A stretch of DNA of 64,000 nt. Origin: Aestuariivivens sediminicola. GTDB taxonomy: Bacteria; Bacteroidota; Bacteroidia; Flavobacteriales; Flavobacteriaceae. This document shows, one piece after another, positions 46,501 through 55,626 of this stretch. How positions within the stretch are numbered: the first letter of the stretch is position 1; each line of letters starts with the position of its first letter. A program made the translations under genes and the position numbers. The stretch is taken from positions 248,001 through 312,000 of the forward strand of contig NZ_JAKMCM010000005.1 in NCBI RefSeq assembly GCF_022662015.1, in the 5' to 3' direction. The notes under the pieces were generated by a model that was given only the letters and a program-made list of their open reading frames with translations, made no database searches and had not been told where the DNA came from.

Positions 46501-47508
46501 GGCAAGGACAGGGCCTCATCAGGCATTGGACTGCATCTGGCCAAAAGTCTTATTCAGGCCCATGGCGGCAGCATATCTGTTGAAGACAGCGACTTGAACG
46601 GAACCATGTTTAAGATCAGGTTACCGATATCAGGACAGTATTATTCCATCAAAGAGGAAGACCAAAATGCAATGGATCAGGTGCAGACAAGTGCTCATGA
46701 TGCCAGTGTGTTTGATGAGGAAGTCGTTGAGAAAGGGGAGACCATTCTCATTGTTGAGGATGATCATGACTTGAGGAATTACCTTAAGATCAGTCTTCAG
46801 AATGATTATACTGTTTTAGAGGCCAATAATGGGGAACAGGGATTGTTTCTCGCCCGGGAACATCTTCCGGATATCGTTATCAGTGACATCATGATGCCTT
46901 TAATGGATGGTATCGACATGTGTGAGAAATTAAAATCCGATAATGAAACATCCCATATCCCGGTTATTTTTCTCACGGCAAAAACAGATGCTGAATTTCA
47001 GAAAAAAGGTCTTTCAGCAGGAGCCTGGGATTTTATAACCAAACCTTTTAACTCTGAGGTCTTGCGCAGAAAAGTGGCTAATATCCTTGAGACAAGAAAC
47101 AAGTTCAAGACCTATCTCATGGATCATAACATTAATGTGGAAATCAAAACACACTACACCTCCTATGACCAGAAGCTCATCAAAAGCATTAACCAGGTCA
47201 TTGAGCGTAATATTAACAATCCTAACTTCACGGTGAACGATCTTGCCTCAGAGGTCGGGTTGAGCAGGATGCATTTGCATCGCAAATTAAAGACACTGGT
47301 TGGTGAAACCGGAAAAAGCATCATCACCAGTGTAAAAATGAAATATGCCATAGACATGTTCGATCATGGGTGCGACCGCGTACAGGAGGCGATGAATGCC
47401 GTGGGCATAACCAACTATGGTATTTTTAACAGTAACTTTAAGAAGATCACCAAAGTAACGCCTAAAGAATACATAGCCAATCTCAAGGAAAAGAGCAGTT
47501 CTGTTTAA
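43534..47508 (+). CDS. Hybrid two-component system regulator (HTCS)
   Basis: About 1324 aa inner-membrane sensor-regulator, full length for the family. Signal peptide (start at 43534, MNLRMGAVKPYKLLGYL; the longer ATG at 43462 adds a non-signal extension). Periplasmic double beta-propeller of Reg_prop repeats (LSQNDVNSIVQDSYGFMWIG, GLNRLDG, and so on), then a YYY domain near 700-765, a TM helix about 769-789, HisKA with phospho-His about 823 in GHEFKTPL, HATPase (NAFKYTP, DSGPGVP, GIGLHLAKSLIQAHGG), a receiver with phospho-Asp about 1118 in VISDIMMP, and a C-terminal AraC HTH (FTVNDLASEVGLSRMHLHRKL). It senses an oligosaccharide and activates the PUL; the 21-bp TGTAACA repeats are its likely targets. 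Confidence 0.96.
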   Translation: MNLRMGAVKPYKLLGYLFVFLLVLMDPIPAQELYFKNLTVEDGLSQNDVNSIVQDSYGFMWIGTYDGLNRLDGRNLITFRRETANPSSLPDNRVSALLEDQKKRLWIGTGAGLFSYYSLLKERFIRVKSPDNVGIITNFLLTRDDTLYAITSTGVLKLNEGVEPGFEYVPNLSMVHIRDGIQLPEGDIYFAGNSGVFHLKGNTMVRLPQSENIAFTSLAYTNYAVLVGGNRGLYTIDRLQGPIKLDHPDLPEMSIMSMTRDHIGNIWIGTRSNGLIQLNSALEFVNQMTGSKNKPRGLLSNTVIKVYYDRFNNIWVGNRNGLCYTNLYDTGFHAIDLERINRPNVRSMLVDGDRLLLGINNEGLFKYDLQTHRLNKIKSLDANYINAIKKFDNTIYVCSNKGLHRLTNDEQLEIVYKDARDLINFRCITQDDYGRLFVGNSQGVLKKENDDIKWLWEDYPLFQNLSQYDIFSMFFQAETNQLLVGTVSQGLIMIELDKKSHLGRLDREGLRDVHGHPITNTSVWCFHRAADQTIWVGTDIGLFKRTPGAEVFEQIDVEGVLDKKIMSIAEDSNHHLWLSNTHGLIQYRTDQNKVRVYNYDNGLLSSSLTEAFGYYKDNLFIGTTNGVNYFNPLEIAPNPYHSQLLLSNLRVNNELVKPGVELFGSVILNANINSTEQLTLNHLQNDLSIEFSGTNYTNNLRNKFRYRLEGYDDKWVYTLTNPVVSYSNLDPGDYTFQLQLEDIEGNWNTNEIILPLSIIPSPWKTNFAYVIYGIILSLIISGFIYFWFNKQRLDHQIELDKIKINQDKELREKQLRFFVDVGHEFKTPLSLILAPFNDLMNQTLSREQKEMCREIVSRNIQRMNFLVNQLLDFGKISEGENLVRVTKMDLRQAIREYTKAFQWQVQREEIDLRLNLDKCEGYFDRNVLEKGFYNILSNAFKYTPTGGVIDISLKVEDEAGLDYAIITVSDSGPGVPDHQKDLIFERFYHGKDRASSGIGLHLAKSLIQAHGGSISVEDSDLNGTMFKIRLPISGQYYSIKEEDQNAMDQVQTSAHDASVFDEEVVEKGETILIVEDDHDLRNYLKISLQNDYTVLEANNGEQGLFLAREHLPDIVISDIMMPLMDGIDMCEKLKSDNETSHIPVIFLTAKTDAEFQKKGLSAGAWDFITKPFNSEVLRRKVANILETRNKFKTYLMDHNINVEIKTHYTSYDQKLIKSINQVIERNINNPNFTVNDLASEVGLSRMHLHRKLKTLVGETGKSIITSVKMKYAIDMFDHGCDRVQEAMNAVGITNYGIFNSNFKKITKVTPKEYIANLKEKSSSV

Positions 47509-47528
47509 GGCATACTCAGCAGATCCTA

Positions 47529-49334
47529 TTACTTAAATCCTTTATTCCGCCCTACGGATAAGGTCCGGTTGCTCTGTTCGTCTGCTTGAATGGCAGTTTT
47601 ACAATCGCCTTCATAGCGGTTCCCGCTGATCACCGTATTCTGACAGTTGGTCAGTTCGATGAGCGGTGTACCGGGGTAGAGTTCCGGCATACCATCGGTT
47701 TTTACGATCGTATTATCCTTTACGGTCAACCCATCGACGCGGTCCGCCATGACAATCCTGTTACCAAAAGTGCGGATGGTGTTGTTTACAAAACGGATAT
47801 TTCGGTCATAGCGAATGGATGGATCAAAGGATTTTCCCAACCGCGGTGTGATATTGAGTACCGCATGTTCCGAACCACTGTAGGCACAGTAATCAAAGCT
47901 GTTATTTTGTATCAGGACATCGTCTACCGCACCAGACTCGAACCAGAAGAAGGTCTCCCCTCTGAAAAAAATGGTCGACATCATGGATGAGAAGCGATTG
48001 TTTTCAATGATGGTCTTGAGCGGTGTTTTAAGAACCACATTCCTGGCCCTGTGATTCCTTATCGTACAACCGCGCATGGTGAATTCAGGATTCCATGTTT
48101 TATTTTCCAGAATATCACCGGGTTGCAAGCCTGAGGGCAGGGGCGTCTCAAAACTTATGTCCATAAAGGTATCGTTAATGTACTTCACATTCCGAACCAC
48201 TGCAGTGTCGGCACGCTGAGGAGAGGGTTGTCTGATGAACCAGACCGCGTCTCCCGGAGCTGCAAATTGAAATCCACGCTGTTCAAAATGCATTAATCGG
48301 GTGCGAAGCGTATGCTGGTCGAGCACCTCATCGACTTCAACATAGGTGCCATGAACGTTGGTACCATCGTCCAGCATGTTCTCGAACCGACAGTTCTCTA
48401 TGACTATTGCACCTCTGCAATTACAGAAATGGGTGGCATCTGCCGTGCTGGAGATCACCCGGTTCGTACCCTCTCGGAGATAAACACCTGAATTGATCAG
48501 TCGAATATCCTCGGAACGCTCAAAGAGGAAGCCCATTCCCAGTGCATGGTGAATGATGACACCATCGAGCTCGATATTTGAGGAGGTCTTGAAATCGAAT
48601 GCCGGCGCATAGCGGTCATGCTCCCGATCCCCTTTGGAACTCAGCAAGGCACCAACCGGAGGATAGTGCTTGAGGAATTCATGGAACCTCAAATTCCCAT
48701 TTGGTAATTTTTCCACCCATCGCGGATGACTGTGAACATCCCAGGCCCCATGAACCGGTCGTTTTGCTGCAGGATCAAATGCCAGCGTACTTCCCGGATA
48801 GGTGTAACTGAAACCGTCAATATCCGGAAATTCCAGTTTGCCATTTCGAATCTTCCAGGAGAATCCGTCCCTGAACGGCTTAATGTCGCGCCACCCCTCC
48901 TTCTCATTGACCGCAATAACTTCACCGAGAAAGGTAAACGGAATGTCCCAGTCTATAACGAGATCACTTATGGAAATGCGTTCACAAGCTTCGAACAGAA
49001 AGGGCATGGCCTGACCGTGAAAGATGAATTCGGCCCCATTACCCTCAATGGTGACTGAGCGAAATGTACTGAAGTTAAAGATGATGCGCTTATATCCATT
49101 CCCGTGATTCGTAATGTCCAGGTATTTCCCAGTGGCATAGTCCGGCATAAATCGGTATATGCCCTTTTCGAATACGAGGTGGATGTCCTTCGTTTCTGTT
49201 TCCTCAAGCAGTTGATTGATGACCGGTGTCATATCGCCATCAACCGGCTTTATGATTATGGGATCACCTGTTTCAGCCATACCAAGACTGGTGGACACCG
49301 CAAGTATAGTTAACATCAGTATTAGTTTTCTCAT
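47529..49334 (-). CDS. GH110 alpha-1,3-galactosidase (copy A)
   Basis: 601 aa, signal peptide ending SLGMAE. Parallel beta-helix with GH110 landmarks: LVFEKGIYRFMPDYA, SVTIEGNGAEFIFHG, STADATHFCNCRGAIVIENC, and ENMLDDGTNVHGTYVEV with the Asp-Asp pair about 322-323 expected in catalysis, later EFTMRGCTIRNHRARNV. GH110 enzymes remove terminal alpha-1,3-linked galactose by inversion, from blood group B antigens or lambda-carrageenan-type oligosaccharides. No lipobox or T9SS domain: likely periplasmic. Last gene of the 47.5-57.5 kb operon, convergent with the HTCS gene (20-bp gap). Confidence 0.9.
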   Translation of the reverse strand: MRKLILMLTILAVSTSLGMAETGDPIIIKPVDGDMTPVINQLLEETETKDIHLVFEKGIYRFMPDYATGKYLDITNHGNGYKRIIFNFSTFRSVTIEGNGAEFIFHGQAMPFLFEACERISISDLVIDWDIPFTFLGEVIAVNEKEGWRDIKPFRDGFSWKIRNGKLEFPDIDGFSYTYPGSTLAFDPAAKRPVHGAWDVHSHPRWVEKLPNGNLRFHEFLKHYPPVGALLSSKGDREHDRYAPAFDFKTSSNIELDGVIIHHALGMGFLFERSEDIRLINSGVYLREGTNRVISSTADATHFCNCRGAIVIENCRFENMLDDGTNVHGTYVEVDEVLDQHTLRTRLMHFEQRGFQFAAPGDAVWFIRQPSPQRADTAVVRNVKYINDTFMDISFETPLPSGLQPGDILENKTWNPEFTMRGCTIRNHRARNVVLKTPLKTIIENNRFSSMMSTIFFRGETFFWFESGAVDDVLIQNNSFDYCAYSGSEHAVLNITPRLGKSFDPSIRYDRNIRFVNNTIRTFGNRIVMADRVDGLTVKDNTIVKTDGMPELYPGTPLIELTNCQNTVISGNRYEGDCKTAIQADEQSNRTLSVGRNKGFK

Positions 49335-49385
49335 CGCTATCGGTTTGTTGTTAAAGCGTCCTGTTTTACTGATCAGAACATGTTA

Positions 49386-50732
49386 TCATTCATATGTTGG
49401 AACGGCTCGATTTTCCCATTTTCTGAGCTTACTTTTCAATGTCTTCTCGATGGGAAGACCGGTACCGATCTGATTCGTGTGCTCCGAAATATCATCGGCC
49501 ACATTGAACAGTTCATATGTGCCGCTTCTGTATTTAATCAGCTTCCATGCCCCTGAGAGGATGGCCGCATACTGGTCCTCATAACTTCTATAAAAGAACA
49601 GGTCTCGGGACTTCAGCTTTTTCCCTTTCAATTCAGGCATGAGGCTTACCCCCTGAATGTCATCTGAGTTATACCTGTTTCCGGAGGCGATCTCAGCCAG
49701 TGTAGGGAACACATCGATGGTTTGGATGGGGGTATCGGATACAGCGCCTGGAGTGGTCACCCCGGGATAATATACCAGGAATGGCACTCTGGCCCCGCCC
49801 TCTCCCAAGGTGTTCCCCCCGATTTTACCACCGGATAAGGGGGCATTGCTGAAGAAACCACCCTGATCGGAGATCAACAGGACCACCGTATTTTTATCGA
49901 TTCCTTTATCCTTTAAGGCCCTTCTTACCCGTCCTACGGAGGTGTCCATACTGGCCACCATGGCCGCATAGGTCGCTTCCTTGTCGCTATACCCCTTTTC
50001 CAGGAACTGTTCCACCAGGTCCTTACGGCCCACATGGGGTGAGTGCACATTATAGTACCAAAGCGACATCATAAAAGGGACGTCCTTATCGTAATCGCTG
50101 ATAAATTCAACGGCTTTATCCGTCAATACATCAGTCAGGTAGGCATCGGAGTAGTCTTCCAGCAGGTCGTCTTTAAAGAAGTCAGGGTAGTAACTTTTTG
50201 GATGTCCCCAGTTGCCGGTGCCGAACATGGCATCAAAGCCCTGATAGATCGGATAGTAGGGTTCATGACCCAGATGCCATTTCCCAATAAACATGTTGTA
50301 ATACCCCTGTTCTTTTAAGACCTCGGCATAGGTTTGCTCTTCAAGCGGCAACCAATTGATGGAAGGCATTTGCGCGGGATCGGTTTTCCAGTAATTGTAT
50401 TTCTCATCGTTCGTCCCATCCTTGTTTTTCTGTTCGATGTGTCGCGGCATTTCCAGGCGAATGGCCTCCTTTCCGGTGAGCAAACTGGCCCTGCTCGGAC
50501 TGCAGGTGGGTGTGGGGATATAGGCCCTCGTAAATTCCATTCCTTCCTGCTTTAACTGATCGATATGCGGAGTGAGAAAGCGGTCATTTCTGAAACCGAC
50601 ATCCGACCAGCCCCAGTCATCCACAAAGAGCAGTACCACATGGGGTTGCGACTGCCCTGTGACTTTCGGCATAAGCAGTAGGTATAGCAGTATATAGAGA
50701 ACTGAGATTAAGATTAAAAGGCTGTGCTTCAT
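49386..50732 (-). CDS. Sulfatase 8, arylsulfatase-like
   Basis: 448 aa with an N-terminal hydrophobic signal (MKHSLLILISVLYILLYLLL). Formylglycine motif CSPSR (Cys about 77) in TPTCSPSRASLLTGKEAIR, metal site LFVDDWGWSDVGF, LISDQGGFFSNAPLSGGK, in which Gln replaces the more usual His/Asn after Asp. FIGKWHLGHEPYYPIYQGFD supports a compact S1 subfamily. It follows susD-2 across a 12-bp stem-loop and precedes GH110 copy A by 51 bp, so it probably desulfates oligosaccharides before galactose removal. Confidence 0.92.
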   Translation of the reverse strand: MKHSLLILISVLYILLYLLLMPKVTGQSQPHVVLLFVDDWGWSDVGFRNDRFLTPHIDQLKQEGMEFTRAYIPTPTCSPSRASLLTGKEAIRLEMPRHIEQKNKDGTNDEKYNYWKTDPAQMPSINWLPLEEQTYAEVLKEQGYYNMFIGKWHLGHEPYYPIYQGFDAMFGTGNWGHPKSYYPDFFKDDLLEDYSDAYLTDVLTDKAVEFISDYDKDVPFMMSLWYYNVHSPHVGRKDLVEQFLEKGYSDKEATYAAMVASMDTSVGRVRRALKDKGIDKNTVVLLISDQGGFFSNAPLSGGKIGGNTLGEGGARVPFLVYYPGVTTPGAVSDTPIQTIDVFPTLAEIASGNRYNSDDIQGVSLMPELKGKKLKSRDLFFYRSYEDQYAAILSGAWKLIKYRSGTYELFNVADDISEHTNQIGTGLPIEKTLKSKLRKWENRAVPTYE

Positions 50733-50751
50733 GTCGCTGTCTCAAAATTAG

Positions 50752-50796
50752 AAAGAGCTATGCCGAATCAAATGATCTACTCGCGCATAGCTCTTT
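50752..50796 (-). terminator. Stem-loop between susD-2 and sulfatase 8
   Basis: Perfect 12-bp inverted repeat: AAAGAGCTATGC (50752-50763) and GCATAGCTCTTT (50785-50796) with a 21-nt loop, 25 nt after the SusD stop. The minus-strand tail is CTAATTTTGAG, a weak U-run, so an attenuator or RNA-stabilising hairpin is as likely as a full terminator. Confidence 0.65.
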
Positions 50797-50820
50797 ATCT
50801 TAACTAACTCAAACTATTAA

Positions 50821-52464
50821 CTAGTATCCCGGATTCTGGACAAGATTTGAATTCAAATCAATTTGCTGAAGTGGTATGGGGAACCACACCTTTTCAGATT
50901 TCCAGTTTTGCTGTAACAGGGTTACACTGCTATTATAGAATCCGTTGTTCGGATCCAATCCGTTTACGGTCTCATCATAGATATTGAATCGCGCCAGGTC
51001 TATTCGTCTCCAGATTTCGAAACAGAGTTCTCTTGAACGCTCTTCCTGTAGTTCCTTGACAAAATCCGAGTTGAAATAGGCCGCGTTAAGATCATCCACT
51101 GTTGCAGGGGCGATAACAGAGCGCTGACGCAATTGTGTTAACATGGCCCTTGCACCGGGTTCATCTCCGGTATAATAGAGGGCCTCAGCACGCAGAAGCA
51201 GAATATCGCCATACCTTAAGAGGGGGAAGGAGAGGCTCGTTGCCCAGGGGGCATAGCTCTTCTGTGCGGGATCTTTTTCTCGGTACTTACCGACACTCAT
51301 GATACCGGCATTTTTACCGGGAAGGGTTCTGGGCTGGTAATACCGGACGCCGTCAATTTCAAGCACGTCAAGTATGTTCGGATTACCTCCCAAATTTCCG
51401 GAGACATTATGACTGAAGCGGAAATCGGATGGATGATACAAATCATAGAGTTCCCCTGTCGGACGGGTCCACCCCGATCCACCACCTACGGTTCGCGCGT
51501 TACCCTGTGGTAAGAAGTTGTTCACTACGATAGTGATGACCTGTTGAGAGGCGTCGGATGAGCCTTCCGCAGACAGCATCACCTCCTCAGACTGTGCCGT
51601 TTTGGTGGATGCCCTGAACAAACGATCATAGTTAGCCGTCAGGGTATACCCGCTGTTCGCTACGATGTCGGCCGATATGGTGGCTGCCTTGGTGTAACTG
51701 TCCGTAGCGTTAACCCAGTCGAAACTATTGGGTGTATAACCAAAATCACTCAGCCCGTTGGTTTTCATACTGGCCAGGTAGGTATGCGCTTTAACCAGTA
51801 AGCCTGCTGCAGTCCATTTATCGACAGCACCGGCCCGTGGCCCCCTGTCCTGGAGGTTTTGATAAGCGAATTCAAGATCTGAAAGGATCGCGGCATAAAC
51901 CTCCTGTACCGGTTTTCTGCCCATTAGGGGATCGTCATCCAATTTCGTATAAACCGGGATCGCTCCATGCATCATGGTGAGCATCATATGGTAGTAGCCC
52001 CTCAGCAGTTTCGCTTCACCTTCAATTTCGGCTTTCCTTGTATTCGAAAATTCCGCATCCGGGATATTGGGTAAGTTTTCAAGTAAACTGTTGGCACGAC
52101 CCACCCCTGCATAGAGAAAGAACCAGGCGTTATTGAGTTCTGGATCCTGGCTGGTGAACGCACCTGTTCCCCATTCTCCACCTCTTCTGTTGGCAAATCT
52201 TCCGGGTACAACGCCTTCACCTGTTCCTCCTACCAGCATCTCAAAGAGATCTCTTCTGAATGAGGAGGCATTACCTGCGCCCTGAATACTACCTGCGGTC
52301 AGCGTATTGTAAACTCCCACAAGGGCGATTTCCGCATCCTGTGCAGACTGATAGAAATTCTCGGGTGCCGTGAACGAATATGGTGTTGGTTCCAGCGTAT
52401 CCTCACAGGATAGGACTGAAAGAAACAACACTAAAAATGATAGGTATTTAATATAATTTTTCAT
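50821..52464 (-). CDS. SusD/RagB family outer-membrane lipoprotein (pair 2)
   Basis: 547 aa lipoprotein (MKNYIKYLSFLVLFLSVLSC, lipobox VLSC). SusD hallmarks: YSFTAPENFYQSAQDAEIALVG-type N-terminus, KAEIEGEAKLLRGYYHMML, LLRYGDILLLRAEALYYTG, and the C-terminal LQEERSRELCFEIWRRIDL. Encoded 11 bp after its SusC partner. Only distantly similar to pair 1, so the two complexes likely bind different oligosaccharides. Confidence 0.95.
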   Translation of the reverse strand: MKNYIKYLSFLVLFLSVLSCEDTLEPTPYSFTAPENFYQSAQDAEIALVGVYNTLTAGSIQGAGNASSFRRDLFEMLVGGTGEGVVPGRFANRRGGEWGTGAFTSQDPELNNAWFFLYAGVGRANSLLENLPNIPDAEFSNTRKAEIEGEAKLLRGYYHMMLTMMHGAIPVYTKLDDDPLMGRKPVQEVYAAILSDLEFAYQNLQDRGPRAGAVDKWTAAGLLVKAHTYLASMKTNGLSDFGYTPNSFDWVNATDSYTKAATISADIVANSGYTLTANYDRLFRASTKTAQSEEVMLSAEGSSDASQQVITIVVNNFLPQGNARTVGGGSGWTRPTGELYDLYHPSDFRFSHNVSGNLGGNPNILDVLEIDGVRYYQPRTLPGKNAGIMSVGKYREKDPAQKSYAPWATSLSFPLLRYGDILLLRAEALYYTGDEPGARAMLTQLRQRSVIAPATVDDLNAAYFNSDFVKELQEERSRELCFEIWRRIDLARFNIYDETVNGLDPNNGFYNSSVTLLQQNWKSEKVWFPIPLQQIDLNSNLVQNPGY

Positions 52465-52475
52465 AGTGAATATTT

Positions 52476-55400
52476 TTAAAATGTTGCTTTAAGACTTAAG
52501 GTAAAATTCCTGGCTCTAGGATAAGCAATTCGATCGAATCCTGAAAGCAATGGATTGTTAAAATTAACTTCAGGATCCCACCCGTTATACTTGGTCCAGG
52601 TGGCTAAATTATTTCCAATCAGGTTGAACTTCACGGAATTTACACCTAACTTATCGGTAATTTCCTTGGGGAGTTTATAACCTAAGGAAACGGTTCGCAG
52701 TCTGAGATAGGACCCATCCTCTACGTAATACGACGAGGCAATGGCCTGATCGATTGACCCGTAAGCCGGGTAGGAATTGTTGGGATTATTAGGGGTCCAG
52801 TGATTCTCAAAATAGTCCTGATCAATGTTCATCCAAGGTGTCACCCCATTCAGTCTTACCTTGGTCGCATTGTAGAGGTCGTTGCCATAGGACCACTGGA
52901 AGAATACGGACAGATCCCAGTTCTTATAAGTGAAGGTGTTGTTGATACCGCCAAAATGATCCGGGTTACTGTCACCAATCACTTTCCTGTCGTCGTCATT
53001 GATAAAGCCATCGCCATTGGTGTCTACATATTTCATTCTACCCGGAAGGGCTGTCCCTGAGTACACGGGGAGGCCTTCCTTCAGGACATAGGTTCTGTCG
53101 TCGTGAGGAATGTTCGGGTCACTGTTGTTATCCCAGGTGAAATCGTCTATCTGATAGATACCGTCAAATTCATATCCAAACATGGTACCTATGGGTTGCC
53201 CAACAATGATTCTACCTACATTGGATTGCCAACCGCCGCCGGTAGACACGGGGATAAATTCCGCACCTCCCAGATCCCTCACCTCATTGCGGTTGAAGGA
53301 AATGTTGAAATCGGTTCGCCATGTGAAATTATTTTTACTGATATTAAACGAAGTCAATTGCAGTTCTAAACCTTCATTATCAATGCGACCTATGTTTTGC
53401 CACTGGGAGTTAAATCCACTTTGTGACGGAATGGGTGCATTCAACAAGAGGTCTTCAGTGATCTTTTTGTAAAAGTCTGCGCTTAAGGTCAAGCTGCCTC
53501 CAAAAAGCCCGAGGTCCATACCCGCATTATATTGATTGGTGGTCTCCCACTTCAGGTCCGGGTTGGGAATGGAGGATGGTGCAAGACCAAAGATAAGGTT
53601 ATCATTACTGGCGTAGAAGGTCGGATCCAACTGGGCCAGGTAGGTGTATGCAGGAATACGCTCATTCCCGGTCTCTCCATAGCTCAATCTCAGTTTGAGG
53701 TTGGAAATGGCCGTAATGTTCTGCATAAAGCCTTCATCAGAGACCTTCCAGCCTATAGCCCCGGATGGGAAGTATCCCCAACGGTTGCCTTCACCAAATT
53801 TATCGGATCCGTCAGCCCGGATACTGGCCGTGATGAGATACCTGTCAAAGAGGGCGTAATTAACCCTGCCAAGATAAGAAAGCCTGTTGGTATTCCATCT
53901 TTGGGTGGTATAGTTACTTACCGAAGTTCCTACGCTTATGTTATTGACACCGGTGGTCTGGTTCTCAAAACCGGTGACCTCGTTCTCGAAGTCTTCAAAA
54001 TTGTAATGATAAATTTCGAATGCCGCCATCGCATCGATGCGGTGATCGGACCCGAAGGTCTTGTTGAAATGCAACTGGGAAGAATGGTTATAGGAATAGG
54101 TATTGACTTCCTTCACCCTAGCCCGGCCATTCTGTAGCCGACCCCATGAGGTTTGCGAGTTGTAAAACTCCTTTACCTTGGAGTGACTGATGTTGGCTCC
54201 CGTGACCGCTGTATATTTAAAGGCATCCGAAATCTTGTAATCCAAATTAAAGCTGGAAAAGATCCTTAGGACACTGGTTGATTTATCAGATTCCTTAATC
54301 AGTGCCAGGGGACTTACCCAGGCATCGTCCGTAACATCTATATCATTCGATCTAATTTCCCAGGGGTTCCCCATAAGAATTTGCTGGGTAACTCCGGTGA
54401 AGCTCGTGGGTCCGCCACTATTGGCAACTCCGCCCAGAACCGAATAGGAGGCATTGGAGCTAAAGCCCAGTGACAGTCGTTCACTGGCATTGCTATTAAT
54501 CCTTAATCTTAGATTGTACTGGTCGTATTCATTATTGGTGATAATACCCTCCTGGTCAAGCACACCCAGTCCGGCGGAATAATTTGTTGTTTTATTACCG
54601 CCTCTGATGGATAGCTGATGCTGTTGGGTAATGGCGGATCGTAAGACCTCATCCTGCCAGTCGTAGGATTCCAATTCATCAAAATTTCTTGGCGTCTCAA
54701 AAACGCCATCGTTATTGGTGTCCTCGTTTAAGAATTGCGTGTTGCCACGTTCCTCCTGGTAGGTGATGTAATCCTGAGCTGATAATACCGGCATTCTCCT
54801 AATGGCATTGGAAACGCCTAAATTATAGGTGTAATCCACGTTTAATCGGCCATCCGATCCCTTTTTCGTAGTCACAATAATAACCCCGTTGGCACCTCTT
54901 GACCCATAGATAGCGGTGGCCGAGGCATCTTTCAAGACTTCAATGGACTCGATATCACCGGGATTGATACCAGTTAAGGGATTGATTCTGGACTGTGAAG
55001 AGCCCGTTGTAGCGACTTCATCGTAATTGACATCAATCTGAACCCCGTCTATCACAAATAGTGGCGATGAGGTACCGTTGATGGAGGTCTGTCCTCTAAT
55101 GACCAAATTGGTACCCCCGCCGGGCTGTCCCGAATCTGAAGATACCTGAACACCGGCCATTCTACCCTGCATTGCCGAGAAGACATCGGTGGTTTGCGAT
55201 TCCATAAGGGTCTCTGATTTTACCCCCGCTAAGGAGCCGGTCAGATCGCTTCGCTTTTGGGTACCGTAACCAATGATGACCACTTCGTCCAATTTACCAA
55301 TATCAACATTTAAATTGATCTGCAGATTGCTGCCCGCTTTAACTTCCATGGTTTTATAACCTGTATACGAAATGACGAGCACAGCATTCTGGTTGTCCAC

Positions 55401-55589
55401 AGACAGCTGAAACGCACCGTCCATGTCGGTTATGGTTCCATTGTTGGTTCCTTTAATAAGCACCGTCGCACCTAACAGGGGATCCCCTGTTTCGTTATCC
55501 CGTACAACGCCACTCACATCCACCTGAGCCACGACATCCATGGCCGCAGTCAGTATAAACAGCAAAAAAAGTAATGATTTAATTCTCAT
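52476..55589 (-). CDS. SusC/RagA TonB-dependent transporter (pair 2)
   Basis: 1037 aa. Signal peptide, CarboxypepD_reg-like domain (VSGVVRDNETGDPLLGATV), LDEVVIIGYGTQKRSDLTG, plug region with MQGRMAGVQVSSDSGQPGG, LVIRGQTSINGTSSPLFVID and SIEVLKDASATAIYGSRGANGV, beta-barrel ending NFTLSLKATF. Outer-membrane import of oligosaccharides with SusD-2. Positioned 37 bp after the lead GH110 gene in the operon driven from 57.6 kb. Confidence 0.97.
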   Translation of the reverse strand: MRIKSLLFLLFILTAAMDVVAQVDVSGVVRDNETGDPLLGATVLIKGTNNGTITDMDGAFQLSVDNQNAVLVISYTGYKTMEVKAGSNLQINLNVDIGKLDEVVIIGYGTQKRSDLTGSLAGVKSETLMESQTTDVFSAMQGRMAGVQVSSDSGQPGGGTNLVIRGQTSINGTSSPLFVIDGVQIDVNYDEVATTGSSQSRINPLTGINPGDIESIEVLKDASATAIYGSRGANGVIIVTTKKGSDGRLNVDYTYNLGVSNAIRRMPVLSAQDYITYQEERGNTQFLNEDTNNDGVFETPRNFDELESYDWQDEVLRSAITQQHQLSIRGGNKTTNYSAGLGVLDQEGIITNNEYDQYNLRLRINSNASERLSLGFSSNASYSVLGGVANSGGPTSFTGVTQQILMGNPWEIRSNDIDVTDDAWVSPLALIKESDKSTSVLRIFSSFNLDYKISDAFKYTAVTGANISHSKVKEFYNSQTSWGRLQNGRARVKEVNTYSYNHSSQLHFNKTFGSDHRIDAMAAFEIYHYNFEDFENEVTGFENQTTGVNNISVGTSVSNYTTQRWNTNRLSYLGRVNYALFDRYLITASIRADGSDKFGEGNRWGYFPSGAIGWKVSDEGFMQNITAISNLKLRLSYGETGNERIPAYTYLAQLDPTFYASNDNLIFGLAPSSIPNPDLKWETTNQYNAGMDLGLFGGSLTLSADFYKKITEDLLLNAPIPSQSGFNSQWQNIGRIDNEGLELQLTSFNISKNNFTWRTDFNISFNRNEVRDLGGAEFIPVSTGGGWQSNVGRIIVGQPIGTMFGYEFDGIYQIDDFTWDNNSDPNIPHDDRTYVLKEGLPVYSGTALPGRMKYVDTNGDGFINDDDRKVIGDSNPDHFGGINNTFTYKNWDLSVFFQWSYGNDLYNATKVRLNGVTPWMNIDQDYFENHWTPNNPNNSYPAYGSIDQAIASSYYVEDGSYLRLRTVSLGYKLPKEITDKLGVNSVKFNLIGNNLATWTKYNGWDPEVNFNNPLLSGFDRIAYPRARNFTLSLKATF

Positions 55590-55626
55590 AATTGTAGTTT
55601 AATTTAAGTTATTTAGTATAGTCATG

